Positions 38,684-47,760 of a stretch of 64,000 bases of DNA are shown here, piece by piece. The first letter of the stretch is position 1; every line of letters begins with the position of its first letter. The DNA is from UPXZ01 sp049840795. Lineage in GTDB: Bacteria > Bacteroidota > Bacteroidia > Bacteroidales > Paludibacteraceae. Position numbers and translations under genes: made by a program. The DNA lies in assembly GCA_049840795.1 (NCBI GenBank), contig JASGJK010000009.1, positions 1 through 64,000 on the forward strand. The letters are read 5' to 3'. Below the pieces are notes generated by a model that saw only the letters and a program-made list of their open reading frames with translations, did no database searches and had not been told where the DNA came from.

Positions 38684-40193
38684 CTATTTTGTGTAGTCAC
38701 TCCACTGAGTGTCAAGCATGTTTCCTGTTTTTTCAAACTGGATGTGCATTCCGAGTGCGGCAGCCAAATTTAGTGGAGTATGAACCGTTTTGCCTTCACT
38801 CAATTTTACATAATCACGAAGCAATTCTTTGTACTCGGGAGCTACGCAGTTGTCTATAATCAATTGTGCACGTTGTCTTGGTGATTTTCCACGAAGATCT
38901 GCTACGCCGTGTTCCGTTATTAGTACTTTCACCGAATGTTCCGATTGATCGTTGTGCGAAACCATTGGAACGATAGCGCTGATTTTTCCTCCTTTAGCGG
39001 TGGAAGGGGTTGTAAATATTGAGAAATAGGAGTTCCTTGTAAAGTCGCCCGAGCCACCGATTCCGTTCATCATTTTTTGTCCTAATACGTGCGTGCTGTT
39101 CACATTGCCGAAAATGTCTGCTTCAAGAGCCGTGTTTATCGAAATTAAACCCAGTCGACGTGCCATTTCGGGACTGTTTGAGATTTCTTGCGGACGAAGT
39201 ACAATTTTATCTCTGAAAAAATCCAAATCTGAATATATGCCGTCCAATACATCTTTGGTAACGGTAAGTGAGCAACCACTGGCAAATTTTACGCGACCTT
39301 CGCGCATCAGTTGAATGACCGAGTCTTGAATAACCTCAGTGTACATTTCAAACGGTGGTATGTCTTTATGACGTCCAAGAGAGGCTAATAATGCGTTGGC
39401 GATATTTCCTACGCCGGATTGAATAGGAACAAAGCTCTGAGGGATTTTATTTAATTTAAGTTCGCGCGCTAAAAATTCTGCCACATTTTCACCAATTCGG
39501 TCGGTAACCTCATCTGTTGGAGTGAAACCTCCCGTTTCGTCGGGACGATTAGTTTCTACTACACAAAGTATTTTTTTAGGGTCTATCTTCAACGTTGTTG
39601 TTCCTATTCTGTCCGATGCGTGGTAGATAGGAATTTCTCTACGGAATGGCGGATTTTGAGCCTCGTAAATATCGTGAAAACCTCTTAATTCTTTTGGATG
39701 ATAATGATTCCATTCCAAAATGACATGTTCTGCCAAATTGGCAATGGTAGGTGAGATGCCCACGCCGGCAGTTAAAACCACTTCTCCCTCTTCATTCAGG
39801 TCGCACACTTCGAGAATAGCAAATTTTGGAGGTTTGATAAATCCGTAACGCAAACTCAATGCTAAAGCCGATAGGTGTAAGTCATAGTATTCCACGTCGC
39901 CACGATTTAATGCTTCACGCATATCTTTATTGGACTGGTACGGAGTGCGGAAACTTACAGCTTTGGCACGCGCTAAAGCGCCATCCAATGAATCCCCGGT
40001 TGATGCGCCGGTGTACATTCCTGATTTTAAACTCTTTTCCTTCGTTGTGAAAGGCAATAGCACGATTTGCAATAGCTGTTGGTACTTCTTTTGGACATCC
40101 GGCAGGGGTAAAGCCGCTAAAAGCCACAATATCACCGTGATTCACATAAAAAGCTGCTTCCTCAGCTGTTACAAATTTAAATCTTTGTTTCAT
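38684..40193 (-). CDS. Succinyl-CoA:acetate CoA-transferase / acetyl-CoA hydrolase family, one frameshift
   Basis: About 502 residues after correction. The N-terminal part from ATG 40193 (MKQRFKFVTAEEAAFYVNHG, GFTPAGCPKEVP) joins the main part at GMYTGASTGDSLDGALARA through one extra base near 40020-40026. Further motifs: RTPYQSNKDMREALN, DEVTDRIGENVAEF, SGVGNIANALLASLG, GIGGSGDFTRN, SHNDQSEHSVKVLITEHGVADLRG. Members move CoA between succinyl-CoA and acetate during fermentation, which suits an anaerobe producing acetate and succinate. Hydrolase versus transferase cannot be separated by sight. Confidence 0.87.
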
Positions 40194-40235
40194 GATTGTA
40201 TATTTTGTTTTTCTTGTTTTCCAAAATTTAATGCA

Positions 40236-40243
40236 CAAAATTA
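40236..40243 (-). promoter_or_regulatory. -7 box for the CoA-transferase gene
   Basis: The minus strand reads TAATTTTG, 43 bp upstream of ATG 40193; no clear -33 partner. Confidence 0.45.
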
Positions 40244-40291
40244 CCAATTTATTTGCAATTGAGGAAAAATTTCTTTATATAATTTAGCCAC

Positions 40292-40754
40292 GACCAGAAA
40301 TTGACAGATTTGCTTATGACCAAAGATTCGTTTAAGATAGAAAAATTCTATCAGGATAATAAAGATAGTATAAGTGAAAATATGCGTTTGTGGTATGTGG
40401 CTGAAACTTTAAAAGTCTTTAATCGTCCAATAGGAATCAATAGAAGCATACGAAGAACTTATAGAAAAGAACCCATTTGGCTGGGATAAACTCTCTCTGA
40501 TCGGATATTTAGAGGTGCCTCTTTTACAGTTATGTGGCGATGAATTTGAATTTCAGAAAGGAGTTGAAGTTTGTAAAGACATGCTTTCAATGATACAGAA
40601 TGATTCTGTTTCAGACAATAATACACGACAAAGATATATTCAATATTTAGAGAACGCTATCGTTGCTTTTAACAAAGGTTATAAGGATTATCCCAAAGTA
40701 GATGTATCAAAAATAAAGAAATCTCGTAAAAGTGAAATAAACTTAATTCAATAG
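40292..40754 (+). pseudogene. 5'-truncated helical-repeat protein remnant
   Basis: From about 40292 the frame reads LTDLLMTKDSFKIEKFYQDN and RLWYVAETLKVFNRPI, shifts near 40430, and continues in another frame as IEAYEELIEKNPFGWDKL and LEVPLLQLCGDEFEFQKG to the stop at 40754. The helix-rich, TPR-like fragment lacks a signal sequence or start and is unrelated to its neighbours. Intact relatives in Bacteroidales seem to be exported proteins of unknown function; that is inference. Confidence 0.5.
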
Positions 40755-41296
40755 TACCTGGTCATGTCTTGCTGCCTCCGTGTAGCGTACAAAACAGGGC
40801 AGGTTGTCCTGCGAATCAATAATTGTATGGGCTTTATACCACCTTTCCTTTTTCCGTTCTCCGGTTTGCGCCCAACACCTTTGAGAATCTCTTTAAACAG
40901 GCTTATAGTGGTTGAATCCATAATATACAAACGCATTATGTCCTTTTGGGTCAATTAGCTGTCCGATAAAACATCCTTATGACGATTGTAGGTGTCATAA
41001 TACACTTTTGCAAACAGTTCATTCGGACGCTGACATTCGCATCGGACAACGTGGAACGTCGCACAATGTAATTTAAACCCAAATATTGTAACTTGTTGGC
41101 GCGATAACAACCCCAATAACGTGTCACGTATTGAATGATAACCCTCAAAGACAGCAAAAAGCATAACTACTATATGCTTGTAGCTCGTGAACTTCTTTAC
41201 GTATTTGTCGGTGTCCAACTCTTTAGAAACTCGATTTATTTGTCCTTTGTCCAGAAAATTTAATAACTGTCCGATAAAATGTGTATCTTTGCCCAA
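40748..41296 (-). pseudogene. Truncated IS4-family transposase
   Basis: From ATG 41296 the translation begins MGKDTHFIGQLLNFLDKGQI and YVKKFTSYKHIVVMLFAVFE, the typical N-terminus of Bacteroidales IS4-type transposases, and breaks near 40955. The next frame gives LYIMDSTTISLFKEILKGVG with the first catalytic Asp (DST) and KGGIKPIQLL, then stops at 40748. The second and third catalytic acids are missing, so it cannot transpose. The real element ends are not recognisable. Confidence 0.8.
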
Positions 41297-41457
41297 GTTA
41301 TATATTTAAGCTGTGGTAACTTCAAATATACAACTTTGGAGCTGATTTGAAAAGATTAGCTCCTATTTTTTTCTACTCTAAATTATTTACCGGACAACAG
41401 TGGTTTTTATACTAAAAATTCTATAATTACCCAGATTAAATTTGTTATATTACGTAT

Positions 41458-41571
41458 AAAATAGCACTTAATTTGATTAAAAAAGAAAACTCTAAAACAA
41501 GAAGTGTAAAAGGAAAAAGATTAGATGCCGGATGGAATAATGAGTATTTGTTGAAAATAATTACAAATTAA
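41458..41571 (+). pseudogene. C-terminal scrap of a second transposase (ISAs1/H-repeat-like)
   Basis: The last 37 codons of a frame reading KIALNLIKKENSKTRSVKGK and RLDAGWNNEYLLKII end at 41571. This pattern (R/K-IALN, KRL-AGW--EYLLK) is the usual C-terminus of ISAs1-type transposases. It is a short match, so only moderately supported. Region 41297-41457 holds nothing else I can name. Confidence 0.45.
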
Positions 41572-41603
41572 GATGCGTTTGCCTTGACATCAATAATCAA
41601 TCC

Positions 41604-41634
41604 TTTCCCATTCCATAAAATTTTTGTATTTTTG
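41604..41634 (+). promoter_or_regulatory. Promoter for ileS
   Basis: TTTC (41604-41607), 19 bases, TATTTTTG (41627-41634). This is one mismatch from the Bacteroidota consensus, 65 bp before the first ileS ATG. No T-box is visible in the short leader. Confidence 0.6.
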
Positions 41635-41699
41635 CACCCTAATTTTCAGTTGTAAATGCTGGATAATCAATCAATAAGTAAATAATTATATATACAAAA

Positions 41700-44600
41700 A
41701 TGGCAACAAGTCCCCTTATGGGGGATTTAGGGGGCTTTTATATGAAAAAATTTAAAGAATATTCCGGTCTCAATCTTTCCGATGTAAATAAACAAATGCT
41801 CGACTATTGGAACACCAATGAAATGTTCCGTAAAAGCATAGAAATACGCGAAGGACATCCTACGTTTGTGTTCTATGAAGGTCCGCCTTCCGCAAATGGA
41901 ATGCCTGGAATCCACCACGTTATGGCGCGTACTATCAAGGATGTTTTCTGCCGTTATAAAACAATGCAGGGTTTCCAAGTACAGCGCAAAGCCGGCTGGG
42001 ATACGCACGGACTTCCTGTTGAATTGGGCGTTGAAAAATCGTTGGGAATAACTAAAGAAGACATCGGCAAGAAAATTACGGTTGATGAATACAATGCTGC
42101 CTGCCGTAAAGATGTGATGAAATACACCAAAGAGTGGGAGGATTTAACAGAAAAAATGGGATATTGGGTAGATATGAACGATCCGTACATCACGTATGAT
42201 AACCGTTATATTGAAACGCTATGGTATCTTCTTAAACAATTATACAGCAAAGGATTACTATACAAAGGCTACACTATTCAGCCTTATTCTCCTGCGGCAG
42301 GCACAGGCTTGAGCACGCACGAACTAAACCAGCCAGGTTGTTACCGCGACGTGAAAGATACCACTGCGATTGTACAATTTCGCCTCACCCCAACCCTCTC
42401 CAAAGGAGAGGAAACGATGGCGGAAAAAAACTTTGTGCGATTACAAAAGACGTTAAATTCACTTTCCCTCCCTTTTGGGGAGGGTCAGGGTGGGGTTTTC
42501 TTCCTCGCTTGGACAACCACTCCTTGGACGTTGCCTTCAAACACAGCGTTGGCAGTTGGTCCAAACATCGATTATGTATTGGTAAAAGCTCAAAATCCTT
42601 ATTCAAAAGAAGAGTGCAATTATATTCTTGCTGAAGCTTTGCTTCCGTCTGTAAAGGCAAAAATGGAATATGAAGTCCTCGGAAAAATGAAAGGTGCTGA
42701 GCTGGCTGGCATAGAATACGAGCAACTTATTCCTTGGGTAAATCCTGGAGAGGGTGCTTTTAAAGTTATCACAGGCGATTTTGTTACTACGGAAGATGGT
42801 ACCGGAATTGTACATATAGCGCCGACATTTGGTGCGGATGATGATAAAGTGGCCAAGCAAAATAATGTTCCACCGCTTTTGATGATTGATAAAGACGGAA
42901 ACCGCCAGCCGATGGTGGACAAAACAGGTAAATTCTTCAATGTGGAAGATTTAGATGCAGATTTTGTAAAAAATAATATCAATATTGAGCTTTACAAAGA
43001 ATACGCTGGGCGTTATGTGAAAAATGCGTATGACGATACGTTGACTGAAAACGACCCTACGCTTGATGTGGATTTATCGGTAATGTTGAAACAACAAGGA
43101 AAAGCATTTAAAATAGAAAAACACGTTCACAATTATCCTCACTGCTGGCGTACAGACAAACCGGTACTTTATTATCCTTTGGATAGCTGGTTTATACGTA
43201 CTACTGCTTGCCGTGAAGAGATGATTGCGTTGAACAATACCATCAACTGGAAACCGCAATCAACAGGAACGGGGCGTTTTGGAAAATGGCTCGAAAACTT
43301 GCAGGATTGGAACCTGAGCCGAAGCCGTTATTGGGGAACCCCGCTTCCTATTTGGCGTTCTGAAGACGGTTCTGAAGAAATCTGCATCGGTTCGGTAGAA
43401 GAATTGATGAGCGAAATTGAAAAATCAATTTCGGCTGGTTTTATGACCGAAAATCCGTATAAAAATTTCAAAGTAGGAGAGTACACGGCAGAAAACTACG
43501 ATCCGAAAAATATCGATTTACACCGCCCGTATGTGGATGGAATTATTCTTGTTTCCGCATCCGGAAAACCAATGAAACGTGAACTCGATTTAATAGATGT
43601 TTGGTTTGATAGTGGAGCTATGCCTTTTGCGCAACTTCATTATCCGTTTAGCCTATCCCAAACCCTTTCCGAAGGAAAGGGCTTAAGCGATGAGCAAAAC
43701 AAGAGAGATTTTGGTTATATGACAGCCGATCCTGCATTGTATGAGATATTAAGAGAAAATGCAAAAAACCACAAAAACAATCCAACGCAAGCAGAAGAAA
43801 TACTTTGGTTGCAACTGAAAGGAAAAAAACTAGAAGGATATAAATTCAGAAGACAACATATTATATATGATATGATAGTTGACTTTGTTTGTTTGAAGGA
43901 AAAATTAGTCATAGAGGTTGATGGAAAGTATCATAATGAAAAGGAAACGGAGGAGTTGGACAAACTGAAAACTCAGATACTAAATAACAGAGGTCTGAGA
44001 GTTATTCGTTTTACAAATGAAGAAGTTTTAGGAAATATTGATGCTGTTCTTGATAAAATTTTAGCAGAGTTACATAATTCGCAGTCTGCAACTCCCTTCC
44101 CTTCGGGAAGGGTTGGGGATGGGCTAGATGGTCTTTACCCTGCCGATTTTATTTCGGAAGGAGTGGATCAAACACGCGGTTGGTTTTTTACGCTTCACGC
44201 CATCAGCACAATGTTTCAAAGGTTCTGTAGCGTTCAAAAACGTAATTTCAAACGGTTTGGTGCTTGATAAAAACGGCAATAAAATGTCCAAACGCCTTGG
44301 AAATGCCGTAGATCCTTTCTCAACCATCGAAAAATACGGTTCTGATCCGTTGCGCTGGTATATGATGACCAATGCATCGCCTTGGGATAACTTGAAATTT
44401 GATATCGAAGGTATTGAAGAAGTGCGCCGAAAATTCTTCGGAACACTTTATAACACATACTCTTTCTTTGCATTGTATGCCAATGTAGATAATTTTACGA
44501 ATGCTGATGCTGAAATTCCGGTAGCTGAACGTCCTGAAATTGACCGCTGGGTTATTTCATTGCTTAATACGCTGGTTAAAGATGTAAAATCGTATTACGA

Positions 44601-45651
44601 AGATTACGAACCAACCCGCGCCGGACGTGCCATTTCAGATTTTGTAGGCGAAAATTTAAGCAATTGGTACGTGCGTTTGAACCGAAAGCGTTACTGGGGT
44701 GGTGCGTACGACAAAGATAAAATTTCGGCTTACCAAACGCTTTACACTTGTTTGGAAACTGTGGCAAAACTAATGGCGCCAATTGCTCCATTTTATGCAG
44801 ATAGATTATTTATCGATTTGAATAATGCCACAGGAAAGGACGAAACTCTTTCGGTACACTTGGCCGATTTCCCTGAATACGATGAAACGTTGATTGATAA
44901 AAACTTGGAGGAATGTATGCAGTTCGCACAACAAACTTCTTCAATGATTTTGGCGCTTCGTCGTAAAGCGGAAAAAAAGGTGCGCCAGCCACTTTCAAAA
45001 GCAGTTATTCCTGCTCCGGATGAAAAAACGTTTGAGCAAATCAATTATATTGCCGATTTAATTAAAGCCGAAGTAAATATCAAGGAATTAGAAGTAATTT
45101 CTGCCGATACTGAAATGGAGAACTTGGTGAAGAAAATCAAGCCGAACTTCAAAACATTAGGCAAAAAATACGGCAAACAGATGAAAGAAATTGCTGTGGA
45201 AATGAATAATTTCACCAAACAGCAAATCAGCGAAATTGAACGAAACGGTGAATATACGCTTAAATTAACTTCGGGCGACGTTGTTTTAACTTCCGAAGAC
45301 GTTGAAATCATCACGGAAGATATGCCGGGTTGGTTAGTAGCAAACGAAGGCAAACTCACCGTTGCGCTTGACATCACCGTAACCGATGAATTGTTGCGCG
45401 AAGGAATTGCCCGTGAATTGGTAAACCGCATTCAAAACATCCGCAAATCAAACGGATACGACATTACCGATAAAATCAAAATTGAGATTGAGGAAAATGC
45501 CGAAATCAATGATGCGGTAAACGAATATTCGGAATACATTGCCACACAAACGCTTGCAAATTCAATCTGTTTGGTGGCGAATTTACAAGAAAAAACCGAA
45601 TTGGACTTTGAAGAGTATACGGTTAATGTTTTAATTGTTAAGGATAAATAA
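41700..45651 (+). CDS. ileS: Isoleucyl-tRNA synthetase with three in-frame insertions and one frameshift
   Basis: Class I synthetase charging tRNA-Ile. Seen: HIGH region SANGMPGIHHVMART, GWDTHGLPVELGVEKSL, editing domain (FFLAWTTTPWTLPSNTAL, GTGIVHIAPTFGADD), DVWFDSGAMPFAQLHYPF, KMSKS as NKMSKRLGN and the anticodon-binding domain to 45651. Three GC-rich elements interrupt it in frame: a 14-residue N-terminal extension (41709-41740; original start probably ATG 41742), about 38 residues before the editing domain (42383-42495), and about 160 residues with a DUF559 nuclease domain between HYPF and YPADFISEGVDQ (43652-44125). Near 44213-44219 one extra base shifts the frame (LHAISTMF then KGSVAFKNVISNG), separating KMSKS from HIGH. 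As ileS is essential, that indel is probably an error or a second copy exists. ileS-traR/dksA-lspA order is typical of the phylum. Confidence 0.93.
41709..41740 (+). repeat. Hairpin element type A, copy 1, forming the ileS N-terminus
   Basis: A CCCCTTATGGGG hairpin followed by GATTTAGGGGGCTT. It is nearly identical to the copy at 56166-56193 upstream of ssrA. Here it lies in frame between a new ATG (41700) and the ancestral ileS start (41742). Confidence 0.75.
42383..42495 (+). repeat. Hairpin element type B, inverted pair inside ileS
   Basis: Two inverted arms flank 54 bp: left CACCCCAACCCTCTCC with hairpin CCTCTCC-AAA-GGAGAGG, right CCCTCCC-TTTT-GGGGAGGG followed by TCAGGGTGGGG. It is read through in frame as LTPTLSKGEE to PFGEGQGGV between QF and FFLAWTTTP of the synthetase. 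The right arm is a four-run G-quadruplex motif (42477-42495). Confidence 0.85.
43652..44125 (+). mobile_element. DUF559 nuclease cassette with hairpin inverted repeats, in frame inside ileS
   Basis: About 475 bp bounded by inverted arms of about 33 bp: left with stem CCCTTTCC-GAA-GGAAAGGG (43663-43681) and right with CCCTTCCC-TTC-GGGAAGGG (44094-44112). Stems differ in sequence but keep pairing. Between them lies a complete DUF559/Vsr-like domain: MTADPALYEILRENAKNHKN, PTQAEEILWLQLKGKKLEG, YKFRRQHIIYDMIVDFVC, LVIEVDGKYHNEKETEELD, RGLRVIRFTNEEVLGNIDAV. The Asp of VDFVC and the E-x-D of VIEVDGKYH are the expected PD-(D/E)XK residues, so the nuclease looks intact. It uses the ileS frame and has an internal ATG (about 43721). 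Known: DUF559 proteins are usually free-standing. Inference: this is a mobile cassette related to the flanking hairpin repeats. Confidence 0.8.
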
Positions 45652-45769
45652 CATACTTTATGTGGAGCAGTCGTAATATATTTGTTTAAAAAATTGTTTT
45701 TGTAAAATATATTGCGTATTTTCGCAAACCTTAAAATAAGAGTTTTAAACATTTACGGAGATTAATGTT

Positions 45770-46147
45770 ATGGCAGAAAAAACGAGATATACAGATACTG
45801 AATTGGAAGAATTCAGACAAATTATTCTGGAAAAGCTTGAAAAGGCACAAAAGGACTACGATTTATTACGTGCAGGTATCACAAATTTGGATGGTAATGA
45901 TGTTACCGATACGTCTCCTACATTCAAAGTGCTGGAAGAAGGTGCTTCAACATTAAATAAAGAAGAAGCGGGACAATTAGCACAGCGTCAGATGAAGTTT
46001 ATTCAACATTTACAAGCAGCATTGGTACGTATTGAGAATAAAACATACGGAATTTGCCGTGAAACCGGCAAATTAATACCTAAGGAGCGTCTTCGTGCCG
46101 TACCACATGCCACATTGAGCATCGAAGCAAAAGGAGGAAGCAAATAA
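45770..46147 (+). CDS. TraR/DksA family protein with degenerate zinc finger
   Basis: A 125-residue DksA-like protein: N-terminal coiled coil (about 8-75, including the conserved DVTDTSPTFKVLEEGA) and a C-terminal globular part GICRETGKLIPKERLRAVPHAT. Only one cysteine of the C4 zinc finger remains, as is common in the Bacteroidota version next to ileS. DksA-type proteins bind the RNA polymerase secondary channel; whether this one does without zinc is not shown. It lies between ileS and lspA. Confidence 0.85.
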   Translation: MAEKTRYTDTELEEFRQIILEKLEKAQKDYDLLRAGITNLDGNDVTDTSPTFKVLEEGASTLNKEEAGQLAQRQMKFIQHLQAALVRIENKTYGICRETGKLIPKERLRAVPHATLSIEAKGGSK

Positions 46148-46239
46148 AATCTCAGCAAAAAAAGAATAAAGTTCGGCAACTTCGCATCAGGTTCGGTTGT
46201 CGAATTTTTATATTATACATTCAATATCATCACACTACA

Positions 46240-46848
46240 ATGTCGATAAAAACCAAATCCTTTATTTTAATTGTCATATTGCTTATCATTGACCAGTGGT
46301 CAAAGATTTACGTGAAAACCCATTTTATGTTGGGTGAAAGCGTAACCGTCTTCTCATGGTTTAAAATTCAATTTATTGAAAACGAAGGAGCTGCTTTCGG
46401 GATGAAAATCATAGGGAAACTGTTTCTTACCTCTTTTCGTGTAGCGGCAATTATCGCTCTTTCGGTTTTTATACATCGGCTTATAAAACGTAACGCGCGT
46501 GCAGGCTATATTTTGGTTATCTCCGTTTTGTTAGCCGGTGCGGTAGGTAATCTGATTGACTCGCTTTTTTATGGCGTTTTCTTTAGTGAATCAACTCCTT
46601 ACACGTTGGCAACATTCTTGTCGCACGGTAATGGATACGCGCCGTTTTTTTACGGTAAAGTGGTAGATATGTTCTACTTCCCAATTATCAACGATAGCAC
46701 GGGAAATACCATTTTCTTTAAATGGATTTTTAATGTAGCAGATTCCTGTGTGACAGTTTCGGTTATTCTCATATTACTATTCTATCGTAAAGACTTGAAT
46801 GAATCTTTGGAAAATAAAAAAACGATTGAGCCCAATGTGGAAAAATAA
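46240..46848 (+). CDS. lspA: Lipoprotein signal peptidase (signal peptidase II)
   Basis: A 202-residue inner-membrane aspartyl protease with four helices. The catalytic aspartates are in GNLIDSLFYG and FNVADSCVTVSV, and the first loop has IDQWSKIYVKTHF and ENEGAAFGM. The insertion with FLSHGNGYAPFFYGKVVDMF is usual in Bacteroidota. It cleaves prolipoproteins such as those encoded elsewhere in this window. It overlaps the following lipoprotein gene by 14 bp. Confidence 0.95.
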   Translation: MSIKTKSFILIVILLIIDQWSKIYVKTHFMLGESVTVFSWFKIQFIENEGAAFGMKIIGKLFLTSFRVAAIIALSVFIHRLIKRNARAGYILVISVLLAGAVGNLIDSLFYGVFFSESTPYTLATFLSHGNGYAPFFYGKVVDMFYFPIINDSTGNTIFFKWIFNVADSCVTVSVILILLFYRKDLNESLENKKTIEPNVEK

Positions 46849-47671
46849 GCGTTATATAATATTTTTTCTCTCTTTGTTATTTGTATTTTCTTCGTGTTTT
46901 AAACCGAGAGAAATATTGGGAAAAGAAAAAATGACCGATATTTTGTTCGAGATACATAAAACGGAAGGCGTATTACAAGCAGAAGGGCTTACTTACAATA
47001 CACCGGACGAAAAAAAGAAACACTTCGATTTTATCTTACAAAAATACGGTGTTACCCAAGTAGAGCTTGACTCCTCATTGGTTTGGTACACAAAGCACCC
47101 AAAAGAATTCGGATTAGTATATGCAGATGTCTTAGCCCGTATTGACACTTTAACGGCACAAGTACAAAGAGGAAAATTTCATCCAGGCAACAAGAATTTT
47201 GGGTTTGAAGAGTCAAATATCTGGAATTTACGAACAAGCTATCGCCTTACAAAAGATTCAGCTAGAACAAAGATAAATTTTGAAATTCCAAATACCGGTA
47301 GCTTTTTTACAGGCGACAAATATATCCTGAGTTTTTTACGCAGGGTAACTCCGCTCGATTCTTCGATAAATCCTCGCATTGTGTTGCGTATCAATTATCT
47401 GAATGGTAAGAAAGACAGTATATATACGAAAACATTTAACGACAGTTTGTTGCGGCGCTATACCATCATTTTCAAAGCGCGTGATTCCTTGAAAATAGAA
47501 TCTATCACCGGAGCGTTATTAGATTGCGATAGGCAAAAAGGAAACGTAAACGCATATTTCGACAGTATTAAGTTAATCCGCAAATTCAATGTATATAATC
47601 AATCAAAAATAAAACAGCGGATAGACCTGCTGGATAAAACTCAGCCTAAAGCTGTTTTACAAACGAAATAG
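46835..47671 (+). CDS. DUF4296 family lipoprotein
   Basis: About 278 residues from ATG 46835 (MWKNKRYIIFFLSLLFVFSS followed by the lipobox Cys). The N-terminal half matches DUF4296: MTDILFEIHKTEGVLQAEGL, YGVTQVELDSSLVWYTKHP. The C-terminal half is a beta-rich domain without recognised family. Always close to lspA in Bacteroidales; function unknown. The overlap with lspA indicates coupled translation. Confidence 0.82.
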   Translation: MWKNKRYIIFFLSLLFVFSSCFKPREILGKEKMTDILFEIHKTEGVLQAEGLTYNTPDEKKKHFDFILQKYGVTQVELDSSLVWYTKHPKEFGLVYADVLARIDTLTAQVQRGKFHPGNKNFGFEESNIWNLRTSYRLTKDSARTKINFEIPNTGSFFTGDKYILSFLRRVTPLDSSINPRIVLRINYLNGKKDSIYTKTFNDSLLRRYTIIFKARDSLKIESITGALLDCDRQKGNVNAYFDSIKLIRKFNVYNQSKIKQRIDLLDKTQPKAVLQTK

Positions 47672-47729
47672 CAATAATTACTTTTGTTAAAATATATATT
47701 GGATTTCTACGTTAGAGATAAATATTAAT

Positions 47730-47737
47730 TACCTTTG
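47730..47737 (+). promoter_or_regulatory. -7 box for the first outer-membrane barrel gene
   Basis: TACCTTTG, 23 bp before the start codon at 47761; -33 weak. Confidence 0.45.
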
Positions 47738-47760
47738 CCAAAGCAAAAACAAATTACAAT

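Noticed and set aside
41700..41741. ATG 41700 as the ancestral ileS start
   Set aside because: The 14 codons from 41700 are the type A hairpin element; the family N-terminus begins at ATG 41742, although translation may now start at 41700.
43652..44125. Intein in ileS
   Set aside because: No splicing motifs (N-terminal Cys/Ser block A, HN-C/S/T end) flank the insert; the ends are hairpin repeats and the nuclease is DUF559, not LAGLIDADG or HNH.
44205..44225. Programmed ribosomal frameshift in ileS
   Set aside because: No classical X-XXY-YYZ slippery heptamer with a following hairpin or pseudoknot was recognised, and the synthetase family is not known for frameshifting. Left as a low-probability option.
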